64,000 bases of DNA from Burkholderia latens (GTDB taxonomy: Bacteria; Pseudomonadota; Gammaproteobacteria; Burkholderiales; Burkholderiaceae). Below, piece by piece: positions 9,101 through 17,807 of the stretch. A program made the translations under genes and the position numbers. The notes beneath the pieces are model-generated. The model was not told the DNA's origin and ran no database searches. It was given only the letters and a program-made list of their open reading frames with translations. Numbering within the stretch: position 1 is the first letter of the stretch; each line of letters opens with the position of its first letter. The DNA lies in assembly GCF_001718795.1 (NCBI RefSeq), contig NZ_CP013438.1, forward strand, positions 558,001 to 622,000, given 5' to 3'.

Positions 9101-9288
9101 GATGGTTCCTTGGCGTGGTCTATCCGGTTCTGCACGACGCGGTTGCTGCGGAACCGCGCCCCCGGCGGGCGCGCTCCGTACGGCCATTAACGCAGAAAAT
9201 AAAATCGCAGTCCAGAATGGACAAAAAATATCAATTCGTTGGACGGTAGCCGTTCCGGGTGACGACCCTTGCATAAATCCGAAAATGG

Positions 9289-9323
9289 ACTAACCTTGTT
9301 AGTAAATTCGTTTCGAGACTAAC
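9289..9323. promoter_or_regulatory. ACTAAC repeat cluster, putative autoregulatory operator of the Xre/RES pair
   Basis: ACTAAC (9289-9294) and GTTAGT (9298-9303) form a perfect palindrome with a 3-base spacer, and a third copy ACTAAC lies at 9318-9323, five bases from the antitoxin start. The 29-base offset between direct copies is close to three helical turns. Autorepression by the antitoxin is usual in such systems; binding here is inferred. Confidence 0.55.
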
Positions 9324-9327
9324 AGTC

Positions 9328-9747
9328 ATGTCACAACCCGCCTTCGATCCGCATTCCGCCTCGCCGCAGGCCTCGGTCGCGCAGATGTCGGCGGCCGGCC
9401 TGCGAGCGTTCTTCAACATCGCGCGCGACTGGGAGCTGACGATCGACGAGCAGATCGTGCTGCTCGGGTCGCCCGGCCGGTCGACGTTTTTCAAGTGGAA
9501 GGCGGCGCCAGAGTCCGCGCGCCTGCCGCGCGATACGCTCGAGCGGCTGTCGCTATTGCTGGGCATCTACAAGTCGCTGCAGATCCTGCTGCCGCAGCCC
9601 GCTGCGGCCGACACCTGGGTCAGGCGGCCGAACGACGCCGCACCGTTCGGCGGCAAGCGCGCGCTCGACCGGATGCTTGCCGGCAATGTCGGCGACCTGG
9701 TCGCCGTGCGCCAATACCTCGATGCGATGCGGGGTGGCTGGGCGTGA
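9328..9747 (+). CDS. Antitoxin, Xre/MbcA/ParS family (DUF2384)
   Basis: A 139-residue antitoxin. Residues about 20-90 form the Xre-like helical domain (LRAFFNIARDWELTIDEQIVLLG, then STFFKWKAA and DTLERLSLLLGIYKSLQILL). The C-terminal part WVRRPNDAAPFGGKRALDRMLAG carries the toxin-binding DUF2384 signature W-x-x-x-P-N-x-x-x-x-G. It should neutralise the RES toxin encoded next by plugging its active site, and probably represses the operon through the ACTAAC sites just upstream. Its stop codon overlaps the toxin start (GTGA). Family assignment is firm. Confidence 0.92.
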   Translation: MSQPAFDPHSASPQASVAQMSAAGLRAFFNIARDWELTIDEQIVLLGSPGRSTFFKWKAAPESARLPRDTLERLSLLLGIYKSLQILLPQPAAADTWVRRPNDAAPFGGKRALDRMLAGNVGDLVAVRQYLDAMRGGWA

Positions 9748-10445
9748 CGATCCCGACCGATGCGCAACACTGGCCCACGACCACCGTCGACTGGGCGCCC
9801 GCCTATCGCGTGATTCCTACTCGTTTTCCGGCCATCAACCTGTTCGACCGCGTCGCGTCCGCCGAGGACTTCGATGCGCTGTACGCGCTCGAATCGCTGA
9901 CCAACGACCGCATCCGGCAGGAAGTCGGCACGCTCGACCTCGTGCCGCCGGCCGAGCGCCGCTACGGGCAGGGCTGGGGGCCGATCATGGCCGCGTTCAC
10001 GCACCTGAATCCGCAGGGCAGCCGCTTTTCAGACGGCAGCTACGGTGTGTTCTACTGCGGCCGCTCGCGCGACACGGCGATCGCCGAAACGCGATATCAC
10101 AGCGGGCTGTTCCTGGCCGCGACGCGAGAGCAGCCGATGCGTCAGCAGATGCGGCTCTACACCGTGTACGCGCACGGCGACGTCGCCGACGTGCGCACGT
10201 GGCCGCAGCGCAATCCTGCGTTGCTCGATCCGCTCGATTACAGCGCCGGACAGGCGCTCGGCCGTGCGGTGCGCCATGCGGGCGGCGCGGGGATCGTCTA
10301 TCCGTCGGTGCGCGACCCGGGCGGCGAATGTCTCGCCGCGTTTCGCACGACGCTGCTGCGCGATTGTCATCACGCGGCATACCTCGAATACAACTGGAAC
10401 GGCACCGCGATCGATGCCGTGTTCGAGCTGAACCAGGTCGGCTAG
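9744..10445 (+). CDS. RES-domain toxin (NAD-targeting) of a Xre/RES system
   Basis: A 233-residue RES-domain protein. The three residues that name the family are visible: Arg in AYRVIPTRFP, Glu in AIAETRYHSG, and Ser in GIVYPSVRDPGGEC. Characterised members (MbcT, ParT, RES from Pseudomonas) degrade NAD or transfer ADP-ribose; I infer the same activity class. The start is a GTG at 9744 overlapping the antitoxin stop by four bases, so the two are translationally coupled. The domain looks complete. It diverges from the amino-acid-binding protein gene. Confidence 0.9.
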   Translation: MTIPTDAQHWPTTTVDWAPAYRVIPTRFPAINLFDRVASAEDFDALYALESLTNDRIRQEVGTLDLVPPAERRYGQGWGPIMAAFTHLNPQGSRFSDGSYGVFYCGRSRDTAIAETRYHSGLFLAATREQPMRQQMRLYTVYAHGDVADVRTWPQRNPALLDPLDYSAGQALGRAVRHAGGAGIVYPSVRDPGGECLAAFRTTLLRDCHHAAYLEYNWNGTAIDAVFELNQVG

Positions 10446-10461
10446 CTCGCGACGCGCGCGA

Positions 10462-10477
10462 GCCCGCACGTGCGGGC
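10462..10477. terminator. Palindrome between convergent RES toxin and phosphatase genes
   Basis: GCCCGCACGTGCGGGC is a perfect 16-base palindrome lying 16 bases after the toxin stop, in a 66-base convergent gap. It could act as a terminator for either gene, although it lacks a T tract and its loop would be tight. Confidence 0.45.
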
Positions 10478-10511
10478 GGGCGGGCAGCGCAGGCTTCGGT
10501 TTGCCGCTCCG

Positions 10512-11237
10512 CTATGGCAGCGGCAGGTCGCCCGCATGACGCGCGCGCGCATCCGCCTGCGACAGCGACCATGTACGGCCCGTGCGCGGCTCGACGATCG
10601 TCAGTCGTCCCGACGGCGCGAACGCGCCGGTGTCGATGAACCATTGCGCGCCGATGCGCTGCGGCGCGCGCACCGGCGTGTGGCCGGTGCAGGTCAGCGA
10701 CAGTCCGGCCTGCACGGCCGGATCGACGAGCCCCTGCACCAGGTCGCGGCCCCAGATCAGCCGTTCGCGCACGTCGTGCGCATAGCTGCCCGTATCGAGC
10801 TCGGCGTCCGGTCCGAAGAATTCCGCATGCAGCACGTTGAAGCGCGCGGGCCCGTCGCCGATCACGCGTACGAGCGGCAGCGCGTCGACGCGCGCCGCAT
10901 GCGCGTGCAGCCGGTCCGGCGGCAGCTCGGCGCCCCAGTCGCCGCCGATTCCGCGCCACGCGTCGGCCGGCAGCTTGCCGCGCGACACGAGGCTCAGCAC
11001 CTCTTCGTGATTGCCGCGCACGACATGGCACCACGGGCGGTCGAGCAGCTCGAGCGCGGTTTCGGACGCGGGCCCGCGATCGACGAGATCGCCGACCGAG
11101 AACAGCCGGTCGCTGGCCGGATCGAAGCGGACGTCGTGCAGCAGCGCGCGCAGCACGTCCACGCAGCCGTGCAGATCGCCGACGACGAAATCGCGGCCCG
11201 CCGAATTGGCGGGATGGCGGCAGAGGGAAGGGCTCAT
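10512..11237 (-). CDS. Serine/threonine phosphatase-like metallophosphoesterase
   Basis: A 241-residue calcineurin-like phosphoesterase. All metal-binding motifs are present: GDLHG (about residues 20-24), SVGDLVDRGP (about 47-56), RGNHE (about 74-78), and LHAEFFG plus TGHTP for the C-terminal histidines. The arrangement matches bacterial PrpA/PrpB and phage lambda phosphatases more than ApaH. Likely a cytoplasmic Mn-dependent protein or nucleotide phosphatase. Start at 11237 gives the full GDLHG domain. Neighbours suggest no pathway. Confidence 0.88.
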   Translation of the reverse strand: MSPSLCRHPANSAGRDFVVGDLHGCVDVLRALLHDVRFDPASDRLFSVGDLVDRGPASETALELLDRPWCHVVRGNHEEVLSLVSRGKLPADAWRGIGGDWGAELPPDRLHAHAARVDALPLVRVIGDGPARFNVLHAEFFGPDAELDTGSYAHDVRERLIWGRDLVQGLVDPAVQAGLSLTCTGHTPVRAPQRIGAQWFIDTGAFAPSGRLTIVEPRTGRTWSLSQADARARHAGDLPLP

Positions 11238-11369
11238 CCCGATATCTTAGGCGCTTGCGCTCATCGCCACGTCATGCGGGAATGGCGATAATCGGGGCGC
11301 TACCCGCCGGCGCCGCCCCGCACCGTTCGCGCCGGCGCAACCCTTTCCATCCGCTTTCGGAATCACACG

Positions 11370-12023
11370 ATGACGCTTTATCCGCAGGTATTACGCAACC
11401 GGCCGCGCATGGTCGCCGCCTTCGCCGCGGGCGTGCTGTGCGCGCTGTTGCTGCCGGTTCCGTCGAGGCCGACGGTGCGTGCGCTGATTGGCTGGGACTG
11501 CGCGGTGTGGCTGTATCTCGCGCTGATGTGGGTGCGCATGGTCAGCGCGCATCATCATAACGTGCGCGACATAGCGATCCGCGAAGACGAGAATGCGACG
11601 ACCGTGCTGACTGTCGTGTGTCTCGCGACGGTCGCGAGCGTCGCCGCGATCGCGATCGAGCTCGCCACTGCGAAGAGCGTGGGGTTTCGCGCAGGGCTCG
11701 GCCATTACGCGGTCACGGGCGCGACGTTATTCGGCGCGTGGTTCCTGATCCCGACGATATTCACGCTGCACTATGCGCGGCTTTACTACGGTTCGCCGAG
11801 CAGCGACCGACCGCTGCGTTTTCCCGACAGTCAGCCGGAGCCCGATTACTGGGATTTCCTGTATTTCGCGTTCACGATCGCGGTCGCGTCGCAGACGGCC
11901 GACGTGTCGCTCGCGAACCGCTCCGCGCGACGCGCGGTGCTCGCACAGTCGATCCTGTCGTTCTACTTCAACATGGCCGTGCTCGGGCTGTCGATCAACG
12001 TCGCGGCGGGGCTGCTGAGCTGA
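11370..12023 (+). CDS. DUF1345 membrane protein
   Basis: A 217-residue inner-membrane protein with about five hydrophobic helices (residues 15-30, 40-57, 77-97, 110-135, 185-215). It carries the DUF1345 landmarks [16 protein letters not shown] and the C-terminal block [27 protein letters not shown]. Function is unknown for the family; the conserved D-F-x-Y-F-x-F-T-I pattern recalls ion-channel-like helices but nothing more can be claimed. Start ATG at 11370 fits the first helix. Confidence 0.85.
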   Translation: MTLYPQVLRNRPRMVAAFAAGVLCALLLPVPSRPTVRALIGWDCAVWLYLALMWVRMVSAHHHNVRDIAIREDENATTVLTVVCLATVASVAAIAIELATAKSVGFRAGLGHYAVTGATLFGAWFLIPTIFTLHYARLYYGSPSSDRPLRFPDSQPEPDYWDFLYFAFTIAVASQTADVSLANRSARRAVLAQSILSFYFNMAVLGLSINVAAGLLS

Positions 12024-12219
12024 TGCACGCGGGCGGCCGCGCGAAGCATGGCAGCGGGGTGCGCGCGATCCGCAGCGCGACCCGAAACGGCAGCTGCGGC
12101 GGCATCGCCGCGCCTCCCGTGCGATGCAGCCAGTACGTGAAGTCGTGCCGCTCCGGCGTGCCGCTCGGCGGTGCGCGCAACGCGTGCGTCGCACGCCATC
12201 GCACACTGGGGACGCGCGA

Positions 12220-12930
12220 TCACGCGCTACGCCGCACCGCAATCCACGCTCCCCAGAACAGGCTCGAGAAAAAGCGCAACGGCGCATCGAAACCGGCTTC
12301 GTGCAGCAGGTCGAACACTGCTTTTTCCGACGCAGGCGGATCGGCGCCCTGCAGGATTTTGGCGAGCTGCGCGCGCACTGCATCGGGCGTCGCGCCCTTC
12401 ATCCGCCAGCGCTGCTGCCATGCGTCGAGCAGCCGGGGGTGGTCCGCATAGCGGCGATGATTGCCCGCAATCACGAGCGGTGCGCCGGGCTTCACGCGGC
12501 GCGCGATCGCATTCAGCAGCGCCGCCTTCGCCGCATCGCCGGGAACGTGATGCAGCACGCCGATCAGCGTCGCGCCATCGAAGGCCTGCGTATCGGGCAG
12601 CGCGTCGACGCCGGCCTCGATGAATTGCGTGCGGGCGGCGCAGCCGGCCGTTTCGACGTTCGCGCGTGCGAGTGCCAGCATCGGCGCGGACGGATCGACG
12701 GCCGTGAAGCGCCATCCCGGCTCGAGCGCGGCAGGGATGCAGATCTCCTGCCCGGTGCCGCCTGCGCCCACGACGAGCAACTGCGCTTCCGGCACGCGGA
12801 TCGTCGACGCGAGCATGCACGCGGCGAGTTCGTGGCACGCGTCGTAGCCGGCAAGCGCGATGCGGGACTGTTCTGCGTATTCGTGCGCGCGTGCCGGATC
12901 GAACTTCGCGGCGCTGGAGGGGAGCGACAT
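12220..12930 (-). CDS. Class I SAM-dependent methyltransferase
   Basis: A 236-residue Rossmann-fold methyltransferase. Motif I is VVGAGGTGQEI (about residues 51-61), followed by the acidic end of strand 2 in FTAVDPSAPML, and by IGVLHHVPGDAAKAALL (motif IV region). The N-terminus FDPARAHEYAEQSRIALAGYD resembles small-molecule methyltransferases of the Methyltransf_25/12 group. The ATG at 12930 has AGGA upstream; longer in-frame versions to 13089 are unsupported. Substrate unknown. It converges with the DUF1345 gene and diverges from the TreZ-like gene. Confidence 0.85.
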   Translation of the reverse strand: MSLPSSAAKFDPARAHEYAEQSRIALAGYDACHELAACMLASTIRVPEAQLLVVGAGGTGQEICIPAALEPGWRFTAVDPSAPMLALARANVETAGCAARTQFIEAGVDALPDTQAFDGATLIGVLHHVPGDAAKAALLNAIARRVKPGAPLVIAGNHRRYADHPRLLDAWQQRWRMKGATPDAVRAQLAKILQGADPPASEKAVFDLLHEAGFDAPLRFFSSLFWGAWIAVRRSA

Positions 12931-13234
12931 GGCGGATTCCTTGGGTCGAAGCGCGGACCGGGTGTCCGCGCGCATCGGCCCGAGCGTAAGGGCGCGGCCG
13001 CGCGTCAACAAGGCGTGCGGCCATTCCGGTATGCGGACTACCCGCTTCGGTCGGTACAGAAAGCAAACGTTTGCGGGGTCGATTCGCATTTAAAAATGTG
13101 ATGAATCGATGCATCGTATGCGCCGAATCGGCGCATACTTTTCTTCCGCCCTGCCTGGCCGTCGCATGCCGGGCCCCGATGCGCCGCGCGCCGCTTGCGC
13201 GGCCATGCCGCTCGGCACGCATGAGGAGCGCATG

Positions 13235-14881
13235 ATGTCAGATTGTCCGCACGATCCGTATGCGCAGCACTACATTCACTGCTTGCCGTTCGGCGCGCAG
13301 CCGTGCGGTGCGCTCGGCACGACGCCGCGCACGCATTTCCGCGTGTGGGCGCCGGGCAGCACGCAGGTCCGGCTCGAACTCGAAACCGCGCGGGGTCCCG
13401 CACGCGTGCCGATGACGCCGGCCGGTCCGAACTGGTTCGAGGTCTTTGTCGAATGCGGAGCGGGCACCCGCTACCGCTACCGGCTCGACGATGTCGTATC
13501 GATTCCCGATCCCGCGTCGCGTTCGCAACCCGACGGCCTCAACGGGCCGAGCGAGGTCGTCGATCCCCGCGCGTTCACGTGGCGTAATACGTTCTGGCAC
13601 GGGCGACCATGGGAAGACATCGCACTCTATGCGATTCGTCCGCATGCGGTGGGTGGCTTCGACGGCGTGCGCCGCCGGCTGCCGCAGCTTGCGCGCCTCG
13701 GCGTGACCGCACTGGAGCTGCTCGCGTCGCCGCACGACAGCCTGCCGTTCGCGCCGCTTGCGGCCGATGGCGGCCCCGATGCGCTTAAGGCGCTGATCGA
13801 CGACGCGCACGGCTACGGCCTCGCGGTGCTGCTGGAACTCGATTACGCGCGTTTCGGCAGCGGCACCGACGCGCTGCGCCATTACGCCGAGCCGTTCTTC
13901 CATACGCGCGACGATCCGTTGCAGGCGCCGCCGCTTGCGCTCGATCATCCGGAAGTGTGCGACTTCTTCTGCGACAACGCGTTGTACTGGATCGACGAAT
14001 ACCGTTGCGACGGCCTGCGGCTGCGCGAGGCGGACCGGATCGGCACGTCGTGGCTGCGCGAGATTGCCGATCGGGTACGCGCGGCCGTGCCGGCCGACCG
14101 GCTGATTCACCTCGTGCTCGGCAGCGAACGGCATCCGGTGCATCTGGCCGATACCCATTTCGATGCGCAGTGGAACGGTTGCGGCGAACGTGCGCTGCAC
14201 CGGCTGACAGCGCGCGACGACGCCGCGCACGAGGGCATTTCGGCGCACCAGTCGATCCATACGCTCGCTCGCGCACTGACTGCATCCGGCGCAGCGTTCC
14301 AGCCGGCTGCGTCGGCTGACGCCGCATTCGCCGACGGCGGGCTGTCGCTGACGTCGCTCGTGCTGTCCGACGGCGGATGGCGCGACAGCGAGCATGGACG
14401 CACGCGCGGCGAGCACACACCGCGCCTCGCGGCGCTCGCGCTGTCGTTGCTCACGCCGCAGATTCCGCTGATCTTCGACGAAACCGCATGCAACGCCGAG
14501 CGTGCGCATTTCGTGCAGTCGGCGCTCGCGGTGCGCGCGAAGCTGATTGCGCCGCGGTTGTCCGATTGCCGTCCGCAGGACGCGCATACGCTGAAGGCGG
14601 GCGGTGACGGCGATGCCGATGCGCTGCTCGCATCGTGGCGGCTTGCCGACGACGAGACACTGACCATCGCGCTGAACCTGTCGCCCGACACGGTGCCGTT
14701 CGACGCGCCGAGCGGGCGGATCGTGTTCGAGACGCCGGCGCGCGCGCGCGACCGCGTCGATGAAGGGGAGTTGCCGCCCTATTCGCTCGTCGCGTGGCTG
14801 ACGGGCGACGTCAACGGCTATGCACTGACGCACGACGCGCGCCGGATCGACGGCGGCGCATGGAGCGCGATGCGTCGCTGA
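13235..14881 (+). CDS. TreZ-like GH13 protein with lost catalytic residues
   Basis: A 548-residue protein with the layout of malto-oligosyltrehalose trehalohydrolase: N-terminal CBM48-like domain (THFRVWAPGSTQVRLELE), a GH13 barrel and a C-terminal beta domain. Family context is clear in LPQLARLGVTALELL, CDNALYWIDEYRCDGLRL and HFDAQWN. The catalytic regions are altered: region I (usually DVVYNHFG) reads ELDYARFG near residue 200; region II (usually DGLRLD) reads DGLRLR near 258; region III (usually LENE) reads VLGSE near 293; and region IV has no HDQ-x-GN. It is therefore probably not a working trehalohydrolase. AGGAG lies 6 bases before the ATG at 13235; the ATG at 13232 is the alternative. 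No treY or treS is adjacent. Confidence 0.75.
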   Translation: MSDCPHDPYAQHYIHCLPFGAQPCGALGTTPRTHFRVWAPGSTQVRLELETARGPARVPMTPAGPNWFEVFVECGAGTRYRYRLDDVVSIPDPASRSQPDGLNGPSEVVDPRAFTWRNTFWHGRPWEDIALYAIRPHAVGGFDGVRRRLPQLARLGVTALELLASPHDSLPFAPLAADGGPDALKALIDDAHGYGLAVLLELDYARFGSGTDALRHYAEPFFHTRDDPLQAPPLALDHPEVCDFFCDNALYWIDEYRCDGLRLREADRIGTSWLREIADRVRAAVPADRLIHLVLGSERHPVHLADTHFDAQWNGCGERALHRLTARDDAAHEGISAHQSIHTLARALTASGAAFQPAASADAAFADGGLSLTSLVLSDGGWRDSEHGRTRGEHTPRLAALALSLLTPQIPLIFDETACNAERAHFVQSALAVRAKLIAPRLSDCRPQDAHTLKAGGDGDADALLASWRLADDETLTIALNLSPDTVPFDAPSGRIVFETPARARDRVDEGELPPYSLVAWLTGDVNGYALTHDARRIDGGAWSAMRR

Positions 14882-14933
14882 ACGCGCGACGCTTGCGCCG
14901 CCGGGCGCGGGCTCGTCCGCCCTGGCCGCGCTC

Positions 14934-15518
14934 TTACCAGAAGCCGCGAATCCCCGCGACGCCATAGGCGCCGTGGCGGCGCGCGTCGTCGAGATGCGCG
15001 CGCGTCATGCCGCCGAGCGCATAGACGGGCATCGCGGCTTGCGCGGCCAGCGCGGCGAACCGCGTCCAGCCGAGCGCCGGTGCGCCGGGATGGCTGAGCG
15101 TCGGCAACACCGGCGACAGCGTGACGAAGTCCGCGCCCGCGCGCATCGCCAGCACGAGATCGTCAGCCGTATGACACGCGGCCGATATGCGCCGCGCGGG
15201 CGGCAGCGGCCGTTGCGCGACGGCGCGCAGCGCGGCGCCGTCGAGGTGCCAGCCCGCGCCGTCGAGGTGCATCACGCCGGCGGCATCGATCGGGCCGTTG
15301 AGCATCAGTTGCGCGCCGGCCGCGGTGCAGCGCGCGAGCGCATCGGCGGCCAGCCGCGCGAACGCGGCCCGGTCGAACGATTTCACGCGCAGCTGCACGA
15401 GCGTCTCGCCGCGCGCGAGGACGGCCGACATCCGGTCGAGAAACGCGCTGCAATCGGCGTCCGATGCGGACGCCGGCTCCGGCGAGATCACGCAGCAGCG
15501 CGGCAGCGGCGGGCTCAT
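14934..15518 (-). CDS. Thiamine-phosphate-synthase-like protein (ThiE/TenI fold)
   Basis: A 194-residue ThiE-family TIM barrel. Visible landmarks are LVQLRVKSFDRAAFARLA (strand 2 region), GAQLMLNGP, AGWHLDG, RISAACHTADDLVLAMRAGADFVTLSPVLPTLSHPG and PVYALGGMTRAHL. Canonical ThiE residues are partly replaced (QLRVKS for Q-Y-R-D-K; ISAACHT for I-G-x-S-x-H), so it resembles the C-terminal domain of the MutT-ThiE fusion proteins common in proteobacteria, without the Nudix half. True thiamine synthesis is doubtful. It ends near the TreZ-like gene in a convergent arrangement and starts 22 bases from the stop of the CorC-type gene. Confidence 0.75.
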   Translation of the reverse strand: MSPPLPRCCVISPEPASASDADCSAFLDRMSAVLARGETLVQLRVKSFDRAAFARLAADALARCTAAGAQLMLNGPIDAAGVMHLDGAGWHLDGAALRAVAQRPLPPARRISAACHTADDLVLAMRAGADFVTLSPVLPTLSHPGAPALGWTRFAALAAQAAMPVYALGGMTRAHLDDARRHGAYGVAGIRGFW

Positions 15519-15540
15519 CGCGTGCGCCGAGCGGTGGCCG

Positions 15541-16884
15541 TCATTCGTCGGCCTCCTTCGCGGTTTTCGGATACACGCGCACGAGCACGATGCGCGGCCC
15601 GTTCATCTTCTTCACGACCACGTCGAAGCGGTCGAACGACACGCGCTGGCCTTCGGTGGGCAGATCGCTCAGCGCCTGGATCACGAGGCCGCCGACCGAC
15701 TCCGCGCGCCCTTCGTCGATGTCGATGCCGAGCGCCTGCTCGAGCGACACGACGGGCAGGCTGCCCTTGCCCATCAGCGTGCCGTCGTCGAGGCGGCTCC
15801 AGTCGGCGTCGCCCTGTCGGAACTCGTCGTGGATCTGGCCCACCAGCGCGCCGAGCAGGTTGTCGAGCGTCAGGAAGCCGATCGGCTTCTCGCCCTTGTT
15901 GCCGACCAGCGCGAAGTGCGGTGCGCCCTTGCGGAAGCGGCGGAACAGCTCCAGCGCGGGCGTGTCGGGCTTCACGTACTGCACCGGCCTCACGTAGTCG
16001 GACAGGTCCTCCAGCGCCGCGCCCGCGTGCCGCGCGAGCAGCAGATCTTTCAGGTGGATCAGCCCGCTCACCTGTTCGCGCGACGCATTCTCGAACAGCG
16101 GATAGCGGCTGAAGCGATGCCGCGCGACGATTTCCATGTTGTCCGGCAGCGGCAGGTCGCGGCGCAGGCCGATCATTTCATGCGCGGGCCGCATCAGGTC
16201 GGACACCGTCATCGACGAGAAGTCGAGCGAATGCGCGAGCGTGTTCCACTCGTCGTTGGTGTACGCACCTCGGGCGGGCTGCGCCGGATTGCCGGCCGCG
16301 CTGCGGCGGCTGCGCAGGATCAGCTTCAGTTCGTCGGTCGAGTAGTGCGCATCGCCGCCGTGGTCGGCTGACAGCCCCGCGAGCCTTAGCACCGCGTTCG
16401 CGCTGGTGTTGAGCACCCAGATCGCCGGGTACATCGCCCAGTAAAACGCGTAGAGCGGCAGCGCGACCCACAGGCCGACCTTTTCCGACTGGCGGATCGC
16501 CATCGATTTCGGCGCGAGCTCGCCGACCACGATGTGCAGGAACGAGATCAGCGAGAACGCGAACACGAGCGAGATCAAGTGCACGATGCGCTCGGACTGC
16601 ACGCCGATCAGGTCGAGCAGCGGGCCGATCAGTTCCGCGAACGCGGGCTCGCCAACCCAGCCGAGGCCAAGCGACGCGAGCGTGATGCCGAGCTGGCACG
16701 CGGACAAATACGCGTCGAGCCGGCCGTGCACGACCGCGAGGATGCGCCCGCGCAGGCCGTGCTTGCGGGCAAGCGTCTTGACGCGCGTCGCGCGCAGTTT
16801 GACGAGGCCGAATTCGGCTGCGACGAAAAACCCGTTCAGGGCCACCAGGAACAACGCGCCGATGAGCGCGAAGATCTGTAACAA
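15541..16884 (-). CDS. CNNM/CBS/CorC-domain membrane protein (HlyC/CorC family)
   Basis: A 447-residue protein with the domain order CNNM transmembrane domain (residues 1-200, opening LFLVALNGFFVAAEFGLVKLR), two CBS repeats (about 210-340, VSDLMRPAHEMIGL and PALELFRRFRKGAPHFALV) and a C-terminal CorC_HlyC domain (DGTLMGKGSLPV). Relatives transport or regulate Mg/Co ions or promote their efflux; the older haemolysin label is not informative. The start is a TTG at 16884, preceded by GGAG at 7 bases; there is no ATG before the first helix. Lies upstream of the ThiE-like gene on the same strand with a 22-base gap. Confidence 0.88.
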   Translation of the reverse strand: MLQIFALIGALFLVALNGFFVAAEFGLVKLRATRVKTLARKHGLRGRILAVVHGRLDAYLSACQLGITLASLGLGWVGEPAFAELIGPLLDLIGVQSERIVHLISLVFAFSLISFLHIVVGELAPKSMAIRQSEKVGLWVALPLYAFYWAMYPAIWVLNTSANAVLRLAGLSADHGGDAHYSTDELKLILRSRRSAAGNPAQPARGAYTNDEWNTLAHSLDFSSMTVSDLMRPAHEMIGLRRDLPLPDNMEIVARHRFSRYPLFENASREQVSGLIHLKDLLLARHAGAALEDLSDYVRPVQYVKPDTPALELFRRFRKGAPHFALVGNKGEKPIGFLTLDNLLGALVGQIHDEFRQGDADWSRLDDGTLMGKGSLPVVSLEQALGIDIDEGRAESVGGLVIQALSDLPTEGQRVSFDRFDVVVKKMNGPRIVLVRVYPKTAKEADE

Positions 16885-16960
16885 AGAATCGCTCCAGTTG
16901 AGACAGGCCCGTCAGTATAGGGCCGGAAAGGCAAATGTAATGTATCGGGCGGCCAATTGC

Positions 16961-17776
16961 TTACACCGGCGCCTCGCAAGGGACGGAGAGCGTGAGGGTG
17001 ACGGCGGCGCGGTCGGTGAACGGCGTGTGCGTGAAGGTGCCGCCATGCGCGAGCGCGACGCGCTGGCATAGTGCGACGATCCACGCGACGCGTTTGGCGT
17101 CGCGCGTGCGGAGCATCTCGCGGCGCGCGAATGTTTCGAACGCGTGCGGCAGGCCGGGATCGGCGAGAACGGCGGCGCTGACGTCGCAGCCGACGTGCGC
17201 GACGCACTGCGCGCCGTCGCGCGTGCACGCGAACGTCACGCGGCTGCCGGCGGCACTCGCTTCGACGGCCGTCGTCAGCATCGTCCACAGCGCCTGTGCG
17301 AGGCGTTCGCGATCGGCAGTCAGCGCGGGTTCGTGCTCGGGCAGCGTCGCGTCGATGCGCACCTGCCGCGCGTCGGCCAGCGCGACGCGCGCGAGTGCGA
17401 TCGTGTCGTCGAGCAACGGGCGCAAAGCGAACGGCTGCGGCTCGATCGCGAGATTGCGCGTTTCCGCGCGCGGCGCGTCGAGCACGTCGTCGATCAGTGC
17501 GACCTGCTGGTCGATGCCGGTCCGGATGCCCGCGAGCGCACGCTGCAGGTTCGGGTCGGCGTTGGCAAGCTGCCGTTCGAGCACATACGCCCAGCTGTGC
17601 ATTGCGTTCAGCGGGCTGCGCAGGTCGTGCGATGCGGTGGAAAGCGCCTGGTCGCGCAGAAAGAGCGCCGCCTCGGCGGCATAGTGCGCTGCGCGTTCGC
17701 GCAGCAGGTCGGCGGCGGGATCGGCGGAAAAGGACGTCACGGAGCTGGCCTGTCGGAAGCGGTTGGGATGAAACAC
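16961..17776 (-). CDS. Soluble histidine-kinase-like protein with degenerate ATP domain
   Basis: About 271 residues from a GTG at 17776; no ATG exists before the conserved part apart from one at 17845 inside the upstream gene, and a GTG at 17742 is another option. The HisKA helix is intact (ALSTASHDLRSPLNAMHSW, phospho-acceptor His in S-H-D-L-R-S-P-L). The following HATPase_c region keeps its length but not its motifs: the N box reads ALWTMLTTAVEAS, with Thr for the usual Asn residues, and no D-x-G-x-G or G-x-G-x-G box is seen. There are no transmembrane segments or sensor domain. It is probably a dimerising or phosphotransfer protein rather than an active kinase. No response regulator is adjacent. 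A TATAAT on this strand at 17789-17794 may be its promoter. Confidence 0.65.
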   Translation of the reverse strand: MFHPNRFRQASSVTSFSADPAADLLRERAAHYAAEAALFLRDQALSTASHDLRSPLNAMHSWAYVLERQLANADPNLQRALAGIRTGIDQQVALIDDVLDAPRAETRNLAIEPQPFALRPLLDDTIALARVALADARQVRIDATLPEHEPALTADRERLAQALWTMLTTAVEASAAGSRVTFACTRDGAQCVAHVGCDVSAAVLADPGLPHAFETFARREMLRTRDAKRVAWIVALCQRVALAHGGTFTHTPFTDRAAVTLTLSVPCEAPV

Positions 17777-17807
17777 ATGCGAACCGCCATTATAGGGATC
17801 GCGCGTG

